From positions 26,909 to 90,908 of the forward strand of contig JAECUM010028837.1 of assembly GCA_016617855.1 (NCBI GenBank): a DNA stretch of 64,000 bases. The letters run 5' to 3'. The notes under the pieces were generated by a model. That model made no database searches. It was not told where the DNA came from and saw nothing but the letters and a program-made list of their open reading frames with translations. This document shows positions 36,067-46,117 of this stretch, one piece after another (the stretch's first letter is position 1; each line of letters starts with the position of its first letter). The position numbers were made by a program, and so were the translations under genes. Origin of the DNA: Megalonaias nervosa. Taxonomy: Eukaryota > Mollusca > Bivalvia > Unionida > Unionidae.

Positions 36067-36624
36067 CTATTTTCGACACGGTTGACAACGTTGTGAAGTT
36101 AAGTTAGATTTCCACTGATGGAAGTCATGAGGCCGTTGATGTACACTACGTTTCCTACCTAAAGACAAAAGATAGCCATAACGGTCACAAAACCATCGAT
36201 CTACTTTCTCAGCGTTTCTAGAAGAGTTACGATCAAAATAAGTCAATAAATGTTCTAAAGGATATCCAAGACTGCGTTGATGAAGAAAGTACACACAATA
36301 TTGCCCACACACCATGGAATCTGTGCCTTGTAATTTTACTTTATTGAATCGTGTCGTCTGCGCATTTCTTCTCATAAAGTCGATGATATCGTCTTCCAAA
36401 GGCGGTAATCCATACGAATCAAAATACTCCACACAATCCTCTTTAGAGAAGTAGACGGTTACCCAGTGGGTTCCTGGGGGATGACTATCGTCCGTGTTGA
36501 TGACATAAGCTTGATGGTCTTGAGGTTTGCGATGATGTAGTTCATCTTTAGCGCACACGACAGGATTTCAAGAAGCAGTGTAAAAACTGTTGTTCAAAAG
36601 GTAATAAAGTTCCCAGGTATCCAT
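36067..36624 (-). pseudogene. Adenain-like cysteine protease (Polinton PRO), one nonsense codon
   Basis: Maturation protease of the C5/Ulp1-like fold that cleaves capsid and core precursors in Polintons and adenoviruses. The start is the ATG at 36622-36624; an in-frame TGA at codon 19 (36568-36570) breaks it, after which the frame is open to 36067 (about 185 codons in all, normal size). The catalytic set is visible: His in PPGTHW (codon 53), Asp in EYFDSYG (codon 69), Gln in KLQGTD (codon 99) and Cys in VCGQYC (codon 106, seven residues after the Gln as in adenain). The gene begins 15 bp after the zinc-protein stop. A TGA from CGA by one C-to-T change would explain the break. Confidence 0.85.
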
Positions 36625-36639
36625 TTTTGTTTTGATTTT

Positions 36640-37125
36640 TTACAGGTAATGATAAGTCATCAATTCAATTCTGACTTTTTGCTTGAAAGTCTCTGAAAAG
36701 TAACCATTTCTCTGTTTCGTCTCCGCACTCTGGGCTAAGAGAGCTTCGATGCAATGGATCTCAAGAGTAGTCAATCGAGGGGAGGAATGATCACGCAAGT
36801 CTTTATACCACTGATGCAACACTGCTTCTTCCGAGATGAGACCCAAAGCGTCGTCTAGATACTCGTCCAATTTTTCTTCTTGACTCATCATCATACATTT
36901 ATCGTGTTGAGTTTGACCGGGATGATCGTTTTGACATCCATAACAATCTTTCTTGGTCAATTCCGTAATTTTATCCGCCATGTGTTTAGCAAAACAGGAC
37001 ACTAAATGTTGTTCTTGTTCTGGCCATCTGGACGTGACCACTACGTCCGCTTCGTCTTTGACTTGGGGTTCTGCATCTACGGTATCATCCCATTCCATTT
37101 CCAAAAAGGGATAAGAGTCTTCCAT
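36640..37125 (-). CDS. Small zinc-binding protein of the Polinton, 161 aa
   Basis: An intact frame from the ATG at 37123-37125, with its own TATA box at 37166-37172. The N-terminus is acidic. Near residues 60-76 lies CYGCQNDHPGQTQHDKC, a compact Cys/His cluster likely to bind zinc. The C-terminal half is helical (EKLDEYLDDALGLISEE and LTTLEIHCIEALLAQS). I recall a C-x2-C...DHP-x-Q-x2-H-x2-C pattern in small proteins encoded near Polinton genes, but cannot name the family with certainty. Flanked by the capsid gene upstream and the protease downstream on the same strand, so a role in virion assembly or late expression is plausible but unproven. Confidence 0.65.
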   Translation of the reverse strand: MEDSYPFLEMEWDDTVDAEPQVKDEADVVVTSRWPEQEQHLVSCFAKHMADKITELTKKDCYGCQNDHPGQTQHDKCMMMSQEEKLDEYLDDALGLISEEAVLHQWYKDLRDHSSPRLTTLEIHCIEALLAQSAETKQRNGYFSETFKQKVRIELMTYHYL

Positions 37126-37165
37126 AGTTTATAATAGTCAAGAATGACTTCTCTCAAACTGTTGA

Positions 37166-37172
37166 TTTATAT
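37166..37172 (-). promoter_or_regulatory. TATA box overlapping the capsid-gene stop codon
   Basis: Minus-strand CATATAAATC about 42 bp upstream of the zinc-protein ATG. The capsid gene's own TAA stop (37167-37169) is part of this box. Confidence 0.6.
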
Positions 37173-37665
37173 GGTATTATCGAATTCAGCATACAGGATG
37201 ACTTTCACCGCCTCGGCGAGAGCTTCTGCAAACTGAAGTTCTACACGCAGTTGACCGGATTTTATAGGGTGGAAATGTTCCTCGTCGCTGCCTTGGTCTG
37301 GAGTGAAATCAAAGGCCCACAAATTGTAACCTACCTTGTAATCTTCGTACGTAATGCCGTGACTGGTGTTGGTTCCTAGCTGTCCGGTAGCTTCGTACAG
37401 GGACAAGTACGATCTCGAGTAACTTTTCTGGGCAAAGTTAGGTTCGAAGGTTCTGATACACAAGGTCTTGCCATTGCGACTGACTTCGATCCTGGACACT
37501 CTTTAGTGTTCAAACTGGAAAGGATTTTGATCGTGGGCTCCGTTGAGCAATGAGCATGTTAAAGGGATGGCGAAGATACAAGGCCTCCCAACTAGCACGA
37601 TCTACTTGTTCGTCAATGACTTTGACAGTGGAGGATGAGGGAGCAGAGACAGTAGAAGTAGCCAT
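37167..37665 (-). pseudogene. Major capsid protein (hexon-like), internally deleted remnant
   Basis: The last ~110 codons (37167-37499) match the C-terminal jelly roll of the Polinton/adintovirus major capsid protein: LWAFDFTPD, then HFHPIKSGQLRVELQFAEAL and ILYAEFDNTI just before the stop. Upstream, across an in-frame TAA at about 37504-37506, the same frame continues for a few codons (NPFQFEH). A frameshift then leads to a start region at the ATG 37663-37665 (MATSTVSAPSSS). The family normally has roughly 450-650 residues, so most of the middle is missing; whether the first ~50 codons are the true capsid N-terminus is uncertain. A TATA box lies at 37718-37726. With stop, frameshift and deletion it cannot make a capsid. 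Confidence 0.75.
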
Positions 37666-37717
37666 AGTAGTAGTGTAACAAAATGTCACTTGTGACACGA
37701 AGACAGACAAGACAAGA

Positions 37718-37726
37718 GTTTTTATA
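37718..37726 (-). promoter_or_regulatory. TATA box of the capsid gene
   Basis: Minus-strand AGTATAAAAACT, about 53 bp before the ATG at 37665 and just past the AATAAA at 37743-37748 of the preceding gene. Confidence 0.55.
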
Positions 37727-37742
37727 CTTTTTTCAGGACACG

Positions 37743-37748
37743 TTTATT
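37743..37748 (-). terminator. AATAAA polyadenylation signal before the capsid promoter
   Basis: AATAAA on the minus strand 8 nt past the 37756 stop; no hairpin here. Confidence 0.55.
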
Positions 37749-37755
37749 GCCATCT

Positions 37756-37944
37756 TTAAAAATGAACAACAGGAAAGACAAAAATACATAAAAGCCAAAT
37801 GGCTAAATACATGAATAAAAGACACATCAAAACGATCATAGCGGAATATAAACAAGTCTCTGTATAACATTTTTGGTGATCAAGTTTTGCTGTCCTTGGG
37901 ACAGTGTGTAATGTTCTTAGAGTCTCTACATTGGGTACAGTCAT
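37756..37944 (-). CDS. Small single-pass membrane protein, 62 aa
   Basis: The ATG at 37942-37944 overlaps the stop of the upstream frame (ATGA arrangement). Residues 35-58 are a strong hydrophobic segment (MIVLMCLLFMYLAIWLLCIF), a predicted transmembrane helix; the N-terminus is polar with two Cys. No signal peptide motif. Small membrane proteins occur in several Polinton lineages, but I cannot assign this one. It could alternatively be the frameshifted continuation of the 37941-38159 frame. Confidence 0.45.
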   Translation of the reverse strand: MTVPNVETLRTLHTVPRTAKLDHQKCYTETCLYSAMIVLMCLLFMYLAIWLLCIFVFPVVHF

Positions 37945-38159
37945 ACAGAGGTCCTCCCGGAATGGCCTATCGGGAATGTCGATAACGGTCCTGTCCTGTC
38001 CTGAAGGGAGTGGTTCTTTTCTTCTGGCACTGTCACTAACACAGGTTTAAAAGTTACTTTTTTAGCTGAACGTTTAAATTTAGGATTACAAATCTTGGGC
38101 ATAGTTTGCCACTTCTTTTGTCCAAGCCTCAAAGCCCATACTTTTCCAGTCACGTACAT
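37941..38159 (-). CDS. Small basic protein, 72 aa
   Basis: Starts at the ATG at 38157-38159. Lys/Arg-rich first half (NPKFKRSAKKVTFKP at about 26-40) and a Ser/Thr/Gly-rich end. Overlaps the next gene by 4 nt. A DNA-condensing core protein would fit the composition and place, but no family is recognised. Confidence 0.4.
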   Translation of the reverse strand: MYVTGKVWALRLGQKKWQTMPKICNPKFKRSAKKVTFKPVLVTVPEEKNHSLQDRTGPLSTFPIGHSGRTSV

Positions 38160-38186
38160 CTACCCAGTGAGGGTGCAAGCCACAAG

Positions 38187-38536
38187 CTACACATCTTCGG
38201 TACCTAAAAGTTGACGAATCTTTTTTTCCCGTAGAGGTCGAGAAGTATCAAGATGAAAGCGCAAAGCTTTTAACAGAATGAGTCTCTCGTGTACATTTAA
38301 AGGGACCACTTTTATGCCTTTTTGAGTGGTATGTACTGTTCGTAAACAGTCCACAAGGAATTGGCTGGTAACCGAAATCCCAGAAAGCAAGTCACTAAGA
38401 CACACAACTCACGTCGACCCCAATTCAATGGACACATTTCTTTTAAAATGCGATGGTAATCCTCTACCGTTTGAATATTGTCATTAATTTCCTTCCACGG
38501 AATCTGTAGTATCACGAATGATAAAGGTCGTTTCAT
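38187..38536 (-). pseudogene. Unassigned helical protein, frameshifted
   Basis: The first frame starts at the ATG at 38534-38536 (MKRPLSFVILQIPWKEI) and ends at 38312. The second overlapping frame carries the likely continuation (NVHERLILLKALRFHL ... REKKIRQLLG) to 38187. One frameshift between about 38405 and 38312 would join them into a protein near 115 residues. The C-terminal helix resembles helices in the next gene upstream (38606-39290), which may be a relative. Function unknown. Confidence 0.45.
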
Positions 38537-38605
38537 GGTAGTCAGTTTTTATAGCTCTTTTTGTCGGAGACAATAAGTGTACTTTCTGCATAGAGATGAT
38601 CGTAC

Positions 38606-39290
38606 TCAAGTGGCGAATCTAAATTGTTTAGTCGCTAACTTGCACATCACACACCGTTCAGAAGTTTCCTCTTGAACTAAGTTTAGATTGTGTAAAAGAT
38701 TTTGGTAACCCTCTAACTCTTCTTCTGGAATTCGTTGCAGTAAATCTACCTTGTTGTAAAAGAATCAGTAACAAACCAATCCTTCTCGCCCACGAGTAGT
38801 TGATCAATGTCTGACCACTGGAACACTTTCATCAGAATCAATCCTCTTATAGCATGTAGGTACCAGTGGTTTAAACATCGGTGACGTAACGGATGCAATT
38901 GTTCTTTGTGTTTCACTTGTATTTTGACCAACTCTCGGTAAATGCGTTCTCTCGACACCACAGGCAAACCACGAATGTTCTCGTGTAAAGTATCCATGAC
39001 CATGTCAGTCAAAAACTTCTCCTAGAGCGAAATTGACGGACGAAGTGAGTAATTTCTAACCAATGACATTCCAGGAAACGGTCAAGAATGGTAATAAAAT
39101 CTTCTGATGTAAACGGTCTAAAGCGGAATATTCGGATGAACGCACACTTTATCCAGAGAAATCTGATTTTTTTGTTGACTATTGTCAATTTCCTCTTGTG
39201 AATTTCTCGACTTAAAAGTTCCTCAGTCAACAATTGAGATTTTGCTCTGACAAGTACCTGCCAAACTTCCTTGTAGATCTTCTCTTGCAA
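38606..39290 (-). pseudogene. Unassigned helical protein(s) with a Cys-x2-Cys end, frameshifted
   Basis: Three successive open pieces: 39009-39290 (no ATG in frame; EKIYKEVWQVLVRAK), 38746-39012 (ERIYRELVKIQVKHKEQLHP ... GLILMKVFQWSDIDQLL) and a tail to the TGA at 38606-38608 containing ERCVMCKLAT. The first two pieces share a pattern (IY-x-E(V/L), basic helix, F-x-x-x-D), so this is either one frameshifted gene or two tandem paralogues that overlap. The Cys-x2-Cys could be part of a lost zinc site. A TATTTAAA box near 39328 may be its promoter. No known family recognised. Confidence 0.45.
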
Positions 39291-39433
39291 TTCTTTTGGT
39301 AATCTTTGAATATTATTTTTTAAGTGGGGTTTAAATACTTGTCTAGGTGTTGTCTAACGTTTGATTCCTAGCCAAGCTGGTTTCTTAAACGACATGGTAT
39401 GCCACTACAATGACGAGATCCCACTAAAGGTAG

Positions 39434-40017
39434 TTAGTGACAATCCGGAGACCATCGAGCATGTTCCAGGTAAGATTAATCTTTTTGTTCCCACTCGTGA
39501 AGTGACACACCGCAACTGAAGCACTTGACTTTATCCCCTTCGCCCAAGTAGATAAATCCGGCTCTAGCTAATTCTTCGGGGATAGGTCCTTCCAGATATT
39601 TTGGCCATTTTCCTTGGAAGGTTTGGAATCGACTTTCATTATCGCAGTATTCAGGCAAACGCACAGGGAACGAATATTCGTCTTTCACAGGTCCATTTCG
39701 ATGAGGGTACGGTGAAATCCGCACGCGTTTGCACAGTTTTTGATGACATCCACAGGGTGGTAGCCGCATGGTTTCATGATGGCATCCACCATGAAATCCA
39801 GTAAAGTGAAACGATGTACGATGACGAGTGGCATCGCTTTCGCATCCGTCAGGTTTGACACGCACAGCATCACTTTCTATGGTATACTCATAGCAAAATT
39901 CCCATGACGTGGTACTGAATCACTGAGGTTACAGCGTACGGCATCTCTGCCATCGCAAGGCAAAGCATCCCACTCGAGTTTTCTCTCGCTTGATACTTCC
40001 TGAGTGAAAGGATTCAT
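39434..40017 (-). pseudogene. BIR-domain (IAP-type) protein, multiply broken
   Basis: Inhibitor-of-apoptosis-type repeat, used by several DNA viruses to block host caspases or their activation. The start ATG (40015-40017) overlaps the polymerase stop by 4 nt. The BIR lies at about 39440-39640: ESRFQTFQGKWP opening, ARAGFIYLG (Gly-x2-Tyr), CFSCG (first two zinc Cys), then Trp in LHEWEQ. A TAA at about 39478-39480 then interrupts. In the same frame, at exactly the family spacing (Trp-x9-His-x6-Cys), the last zinc ligands appear in EHARWSPDC. N-terminal to the BIR, three frames must be used in turn, so at least two further frameshifts exist. A C-terminal RING is not seen. Confidence 0.8.
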
Positions 40018-43000
40018 CTTTCTCGCTTGGCAATGGAAGTCACAATGAACTGTATGTCTTGGGCGTTGTCCCTTTTTATATGCTGACCAATATCAGCTTG
40101 TCCGTACAGTAACGTGAAGTGGTTGGGAAGCCGTACTCGCTTCTGGTACACTATTTGATAGACTTTTTCCAAGGGCCGACTGACGATTTGGTGTGTGGGT
40201 AAACGTACAATCTTGTGCGGATCGTAGGTGGTCACTCTAAAATTTCGATCCTCTCCAGACTGCAAGGCTTCTTTCAGCACGCCAAATTTCACCACTTGAC
40301 CGGTGCGATAATTGAGAGTAAATCCTTTCACTTTACACTCGGTTTTGCACTTCTTTTTGTGGGTCTTGGTATTCGTAGCCGTAATTTTTAGGACGGCCAC
40401 TAGCAAAACATAAAATCTTGTCGTTGGGGTGCTCATCCGTCCAGGCTTCTAAACGGTCTCCTTCGATGTCCAAGTGACAGTGACCCAGGCGATCGATGTA
40501 GATATAACTGTCCGTGTCAAAATACAGCACACGATCTCCTAATTGGTGTTAGGCTTCGTACAGTTTTAAGCGAGCATCGGCTGTCATGTAAGCCGCAATG
40601 ATGTCATTCCCAAATTCGTCGGCTCTACAAAGTCCAGTTCTTCATCGTAATTGACTAAAATCAAGTCCTCACGAACGACGTCCACGTGTTTCATGTATTT
40701 GGTTTTGTCGTGAATCATCTGGAAGTAGCGGAAAGGTTCGGACAAATACTCCGTCTTGGGTAAACACGGTCGTTGTGCCATTTTGCCCCACAAGCAATTC
40801 AACATCACACTGGCAAACGATCGCCTTCCTTCGTTTTTCTCGACGTGGTCTAAAGTGATGCCTTCCTGCTCCCAGTATTTCTCTTTGAATTTCTTTTCGT
40901 CTCCGGGAGTGTGGCACCAGGAAGGATAGCCGCTAGCTTCTTGTTTCAGTTTCAAACAGTCATCTACGTAGTCTGCAAAAATGCCTTTCTGAGTCTCGGC
41001 GCCTTTGTGGTATTTTTCTGTCTTGGGAAAGTGGTAAATTTCGTACACTTCTAACAGTTTATACCCCATGTCCAGAGCTTTGAACAATTCCACGCTGACC
41101 CACGTTCCTCTCAAGGCGCGTTCTTCCTGAGTGTGCTGACATGTTTGTTCTTGGTTATACGTTTCGGCACAAGTACGACACAAGGGAAACATCAGTTTTC
41201 TTTGGCAATGGTGAGGTAAAACGGGATGGTACAAGTCCGTGGGAGGCAAGACTTTGTACTTAATCAATCCCTCGTATTGTCGAATGTTGTCCAGGTCGAT
41301 GTGTTCTGTCAGCAATTACGGGTGTCCTGCGGAAAAGTGACAATATTTGCACACGTACGGATACAGCGAATACACGTCCAAGTATCTGATTTCTTCTCCT
41401 TTCTCCTTGTCGGCTTGGTACAGCAAATAGGTGGCATTCGTCCGTCCTCCGTACAAACTGTCCCGTGGGTTCAGAGGGTCCACCAGCTTGTAACTTTCCA
41501 CGATGCGTTTAAACTCGGGATCGGTTTTCAATCGGTGACCGTACTCGTGTTCCCACATTTCCACCACTTGGTATCCTTGCTGTTCCAACTTCAAGCGCCG
41601 CTGACAAGTGGTCTGGTACAAGTCTTCCATGGTCCGTTCTAAAAACTGATTTTTAGTGCCACGTTGAGGGTAACAGATGGGATATCCGTGAAATAAGCAC
41701 CCGTTAAACTCGTACACTTTGTAAGGGTTTTCTAAGTCCCAGCTATCCACCGAATACGTTCAGATGGTCTTTTCGCCTCCTCCGATGCGAGCGTGTTGGA
41801 TCCATTTGTCTTCCTTGTTGCACAAGTACTGTAACCAGCGTAGGGCTTTGACCGAGTATTAACGTTTGACAACGTTCGTCGTTTGAGGGCTTATGACAGC
41901 TAGGGTGTTTTCGGGCATGAATCGTTACGGTACACTAAAGAACATGATTTGGCAATGGTGCAAGCTTCTTTGAAAGGATTGATCCCTCCGTGCTCCATGA
42001 ACAATTCTCGAACTTCTCCACAGCAACGCCGTGAAATGTCCACGTCGGAACGGCAATACTTTAACATTTCTTCCTTAAAGTCGAAGGGGTCCGTGGCGTG
42101 AGTCTGGTACCAGCGTAGAAATCTTCTCATTGTTCGGTACGCATCTTGTCGGTACCGTAATAGTGAGCCGCAGAAAAATGGAGTAGAACGGCGTGTTGAT
42201 TGGCTTCGTATTGAAAAAGTGCGGAAATAGCCTTTGGTCATTTCTGTCATTCCAAATGTTTTAGGCATTCGGCTCAAAGGCATGGCCAAGTAACTCATCG
42301 AATCTTTAAACTGCACTTGTCCCATTTGCATGGAAATGATTTTGGTTCCGTTCAAAGTCACTTTAAAACGTTCGGTAGTTTGTTCCGTATAGTATCTGAG
42401 AAGAAACTTTCCATCGTATCCCGAGAAATCGTGAGCAATCACTGTGGCATGGCTATGACAATCTCCATAATGTTCGATGTCCTCTTGACTCCACGTCTAG
42501 TCGATTGGGTCTGAGATCCATTGGGCAAAATCGGCCAACGTGTTCGGTCCCTGAACGATGTTTTCACGTCCTCCAGGAATCGTGCTGCAGTGATGGCAAT
42601 GAGTAAAGATAGGCTGTTGGATGCACTTCTCGCAGGCTCGAAGAGCCACGCAGAAATTAGGAATGGGAATACCGGTCTCTCGCATGCATTCGAAATCGAA
42701 AAAGATGAAATTCTCTTTCTTCTGGTCATCTTCCTCTTCAGGTTTGGAAAGGTATTTTTGAATGTAGCATTCGTGTTCCAAGTCCACGATTTGGCGACAA
42801 ATGTGATATCGCTTCTTTGCTGAACATAAATGCGCCTTGGTATTATTGCTACGTATCACTTGTCCACTTGTCCACAAGTAGGGCACAATTTCAGGAGCTG
42901 ACAAGCACTTTTCTGCTGTGAACCTTGCGTCTTCAGATGTTGTTGATAACAGGTGACAAGCTGGGCAATACACTTGTTCTTGTCCATCGTCCAGACAGGG

Positions 43001-43983
43001 TTTAGAGGCCAAGCATCCCTCACATTTTGATCCACAATTCATGTGTTGCTCTCAATTGTTGTAGCCATAGTCACATTTCTCACAGTCATAACCGTATCCC
43101 AGGAATCCGGTGATACTGGTGATGGCATCGAAATGTTCATCGTGATGATAGACGTGAATGTATTTTCCATCTTTGAAATTTTTGCCTCGGAGCAACAGAG
43201 GTCCGCACACTTCTTGAGGATGCACCTTCAAGGTGTCGCGCGGAGCCAAGACGTCTTGCAATTTTTGCATTTCAGGAATGCCACAGGGTGTGTCGTTGGA
43301 TAGCCCCGTTTGCTGTAGCAGCAGTTCTGCTTCTCTTCGTTATTTGGTTCGGTCCGATTGTTGAATAGTCTTCCAGGCTCGTTTCCATTCTACCGTGTCA
43401 TTATTGTCGACATACGTTCGTCCCACCACGATGGCACGGGTTAAACACATCTGATCTTGAGTGTTGTTAACTTGAACGATGCTGCTCTTGACGCTGCGAA
43501 GGTCGTCCACCAATAACACTTTTCTGCGTTGTCCGGTCCCTTGGGGAAGAAAAACGTTGGCCATGAACAGTGTCGCTTTCCATCGGTAATGTGAAACTTG
43601 TCGTTGGATTGTTGTACGTGTTGAATCTTGTCGATGACTTTGGAAGGTGTCAATTCTGCTGGGCTGCTAAACTCGATCCAAACTATCGTGATGAATGGAA
43701 AGTCTCAAGCGGTCGTCTTCTTTGGCTTCACATTGCTGTTTCATTGTGGTTAACAAAGAATCCCACACATCGGTGATGAACCCTCTGCTTTCTCCAGCGG
43801 TACGTCGGAGATGAAATCTTTGAAATCTTTAAACTTCACCGTGTACGTATAGGACGTGGTTCTAAATTTTCTAAAGGAGCGTTTGTCCGTCTCTTGAATG
43901 TGGTAGTACTTTTCAGGGTTTAGTGGTGATGGTGGACTTTGGTTTGGTGTAGATTCTCTGGACCTGGATTCTGGTTAACTCAT
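40014..43983 (-). pseudogene. polB: Protein-primed family-B DNA polymerase (Polinton PolB), multiply broken
   Basis: Replicates the element from its ends using a terminal protein primer. The start at ATG 43981-43983 is followed by a TAA as third codon. In order along the minus strand: an N-terminal segment to about 43050, a Cys-rich zinc region (42980-43042), Exo I FFDFECMRE near 42690, Exo II HDFSGYDGKFLL near 42410-42430, Exo III YCRSDVDI near 42040-42060, motif A DVYSLYP near 41360-41380, motif B NCLWGKM near 40780-40805, motif C YFDTDSYIYI near 40500-40530, and the C-terminus to 40014. All catalytic motifs survive. The frame is broken at eight or more places, including in-frame stops near 41760 and at 41316-41318. 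About 1,320 codons, the usual size. Confidence 0.9.
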
Positions 43984-44243
43984 GTCATCTTCAAAATTGC
44001 TGGCATGAATTTGAGCCAAGGTTCAGCTACTGTGCGAGGCGATAAGTCACGTTTCCGTCTCTTACTTTCTTCTCCTTTCTTTACGAAATGATGCGATCGT
44101 TTCCTCTTGAGTGCAAAAAGTCATATGACTACATTTGAAACGCTATGGTCACCTATATATTCACGTTAGGTCAGTGTATATATAAAGGGCTGGTGCCTTT
44201 CCTCCCAGTATTCATTTCACTCTCAAGCCGACGAGAGAGTTGG
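43984..44243. promoter_or_regulatory. Probable bidirectional promoter between polB and the zinc-knuckle gene
   Basis: The only divergent gene pair in the element. A strong TATATATAAA at 44177-44186 points right, 58 bp before the ATG at 44244. A TATATAT at 44154-44160 could serve leftward transcription toward polB, although that is about 170 bp from its ATG. Confidence 0.5.
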
Positions 44244-44522
44244 ATGAGCCCACACAGATCGAACTTCTCCCCCTCCTTTCGAGATAAAAGTGAAGATACT
44301 TGCTATATCTGTCAGGAGAAAGGGCGTTGGGCTACATAATGTCCAGACCGTCAAAAAAGGAAGACAAGTGTCAAAAGAGACAAAAGTCAAGATACCTGTT
44401 ATCATTGTCAAGAGAAGGGACATTGGTCTTTAGAAGGCCCTACGAAACAAAAGGAGCAGGAGATAGAAGAAGAGAACCCGACACGTCCAGAAAGAGAAGA
44501 AATGAAGACGCGAAAAAAGTGA
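44244..44522 (+). pseudogene. CCHC zinc-knuckle protein, right-end outward gene (nonsense codon)
   Basis: The ATG at 44244-44246 lies downstream of a strong TATA box. The frame encodes two CCHC-type knuckles in tandem: CYICQEKGRWAT followed by an in-frame TAA (44337-44339) and then the fourth Cys, and later CYHCQEKGHWSLEG. In the first the His is Arg and the stop sits inside the knuckle; in the second the last Cys is Gly, so neither is intact. A Lys/Glu/Arg-rich tail ends at TGA 44520-44522. It is probably a nucleic-acid-binding protein. It is the only plus-strand gene of the element, and its transcript would run to the hairpin at 44937-44952. Confidence 0.6.
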
Positions 44523-44931
44523 GGAAGAAAAGGAGGAAGAACCTGTGAAAGTGAACAAATTCAAAAAAACAGAGAGAGTGAACAAACACAAAGAAGAAGT
44601 CTATGAACTTTTTAAAGTGTTGTGTTGTGTTGTGACATTGGATTGTAAAATTTGTACCAGAATAGACCAGGCAGAAAAAACGTAAGTGTCTCCTGGTTTT
44701 GATTTTTTAGAATAAGGACCTACACTCATGCACTCACACACGTACATTATGCATGGACAATCATCCGCATTACCGATACGACTGTTTGGAAAAGAAGGAT
44801 CTATGTGGAGAGAAAAGGCTGTCTGAAACGAGTCCTCATCTACGGACCAGAGGTTAGGCGAAGTTTGAGGAAGAGAAGAAGATCAGTAAGATGCCATCTA
44901 TGTTAACGGAATAGTGTTAACAAAAGAGAAC
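44523..44931 (+). other. 3' region of the right-end gene
   Basis: No long frame. It holds Lys/Glu-rich remnants, a short Cys/His cluster in one frame (CMDNHPHYRYDC near 44750-44785) and AAAAGAGAACCCAAA just before the hairpin. It may be a long 3' UTR or the decayed end of the coding region. Confidence 0.35.
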
Positions 44932-45220
44932 CCAAAGGCCCTTTTCAGGGCCACTCATATGCCTCGAAAATATATTTATTCAAACAAATTTGTCATAGAT
45001 GTGCATGAACTCTATCCATCTTGTCCCTATATTGTCCCAGGGGGTCTTGTTATGCTCATTCACCTTGCCGCTATAAATCTTGACCCCATATCGTCCCCGG
45101 GGGTCTTGTAATACTCATTTCCCTTGACGCAATAAAATTTGACGCCATTTCCTCAGGGTGGGGGTGGGGGTGTCTGTAATGTATTTTCCTATTGACGCTA
45201 TATCGTCCCCCTTCACTACT
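44932..45220. repeat. Polinton right terminal inverted repeat
   Basis: Complement of the left repeat; inner end at the hairpin 44937-44952. Differences from the left copy are scattered substitutions and small indels, so the two ends have diverged since insertion or are not homogenised. Confidence 0.9.
44937..44952 (+). terminator. Histone-type stem-loop in the right TIR
   Basis: GGCCCTTTTCAGGGCC: perfect 6-bp GC-rich stem with TTTC loop, preceded directly by CCCAAA and followed by ACTCAT. Stem, loop and 5' flank match the metazoan histone mRNA consensus fully. CCTCGAAAATATATT follows about 14 nt past the stem in the U7-site position. Confidence 0.75.
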
Positions 45221-45226
45221 ATAAAC
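45221..45226. other. Target-site duplication, right
   Basis: ATAAAC immediately outside the right inverted repeat. Joining the flanks at one copy restores a continuous GACATGAC-type short repeat. Confidence 0.9.
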
Positions 45227-46063
45227 ATGACCTCAGAGGATTGGGTAGACGTGACCTCGTGTCATTGAATATACATGACTTGGTGTCATTGAATAGACAT
45301 GCCCACTTGTGATTGAATAGACATGATTACATGTTAGTTTAGCACAATCAGAGATTGCATGGTACTGTGTCTGTCTATAAAATTTAGTGTAATTGTACCT
45401 TCTCTTACTGTAAAATACATGTTTGTTTTTTCTAAAGTGGGTGTCGTTCAAATAACGAAAATGAAGAATAAATGTCCTAGAGACCAATTTGGCTACAATG
45501 AAGCTTTTCATCTGTAATGATTAAATGCTTCATGGGGTATTTTTAATTACCACAAAGAGTACATATCTCTATTAAATAGAACATTAGCTGTCAGCGATAA
45601 GTCGCTGGCAATTAAATACGAGACACTGATCTGTGAGAGGTCAAAACTGAGGTTTTTACTTAAATGGGACGTATTATTGTCTAATGTCATTTAATTATTT
45701 GGTCTTACAGTCTAAATGATTGAATGGGAAAAAAGACTAATATTAGCGCCAAGGCAATAAGTCAAAGATGGTTACATGCCCAAGAATGGTCATCTGTGTA
45801 AGGGTATACGATGAAGGAAATTACAGCAGTAAGCGTATACTTCTTTGACTGAAGTTTTCTTTCTTTTGATAGCTTGTAAGTGTTTCTTGGTAGCATTACC
45901 ATGAAAAGGATACTCAATAGCTCGACTTGTATATGGAGTTACAATGGTGATGTCACACATTGATTCAAGTGTTGGATTTAATGTGTTGTTGGACAATCCA
46001 TTTTCTGTGCTAAGTGACAATGACATATATCATTGCGGATTTCAATCTGTGTTCAGTACACGA
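45227..46063. other. Right flank of the Polinton
   Basis: A short repeat with GTCATTGAATAGACATGAC-type units runs from 45227 to about 45330 and matches the left flank at 32565-32586, so the Polinton entered this small array. The rest holds no recognisable gene. Confidence 0.5.
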
Positions 46064-46075
46064 AGGCGGGTAAAT

Positions 46076-46076
<1 letters not shown>

Positions 46077-46117
<41 letters not shown>

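Noticed and set aside
38606..38690. RING finger of the BIR protein from the CVMCK motif
   Set aside because: A single Cys-x2-Cys in a different gene region, no further Cys/His ligands.
44682..44710. GTAAGT...TTTTTTAG intron in the right-end Polinton gene
   Set aside because: Only 29 nt, too short for a metazoan spliceosomal intron.
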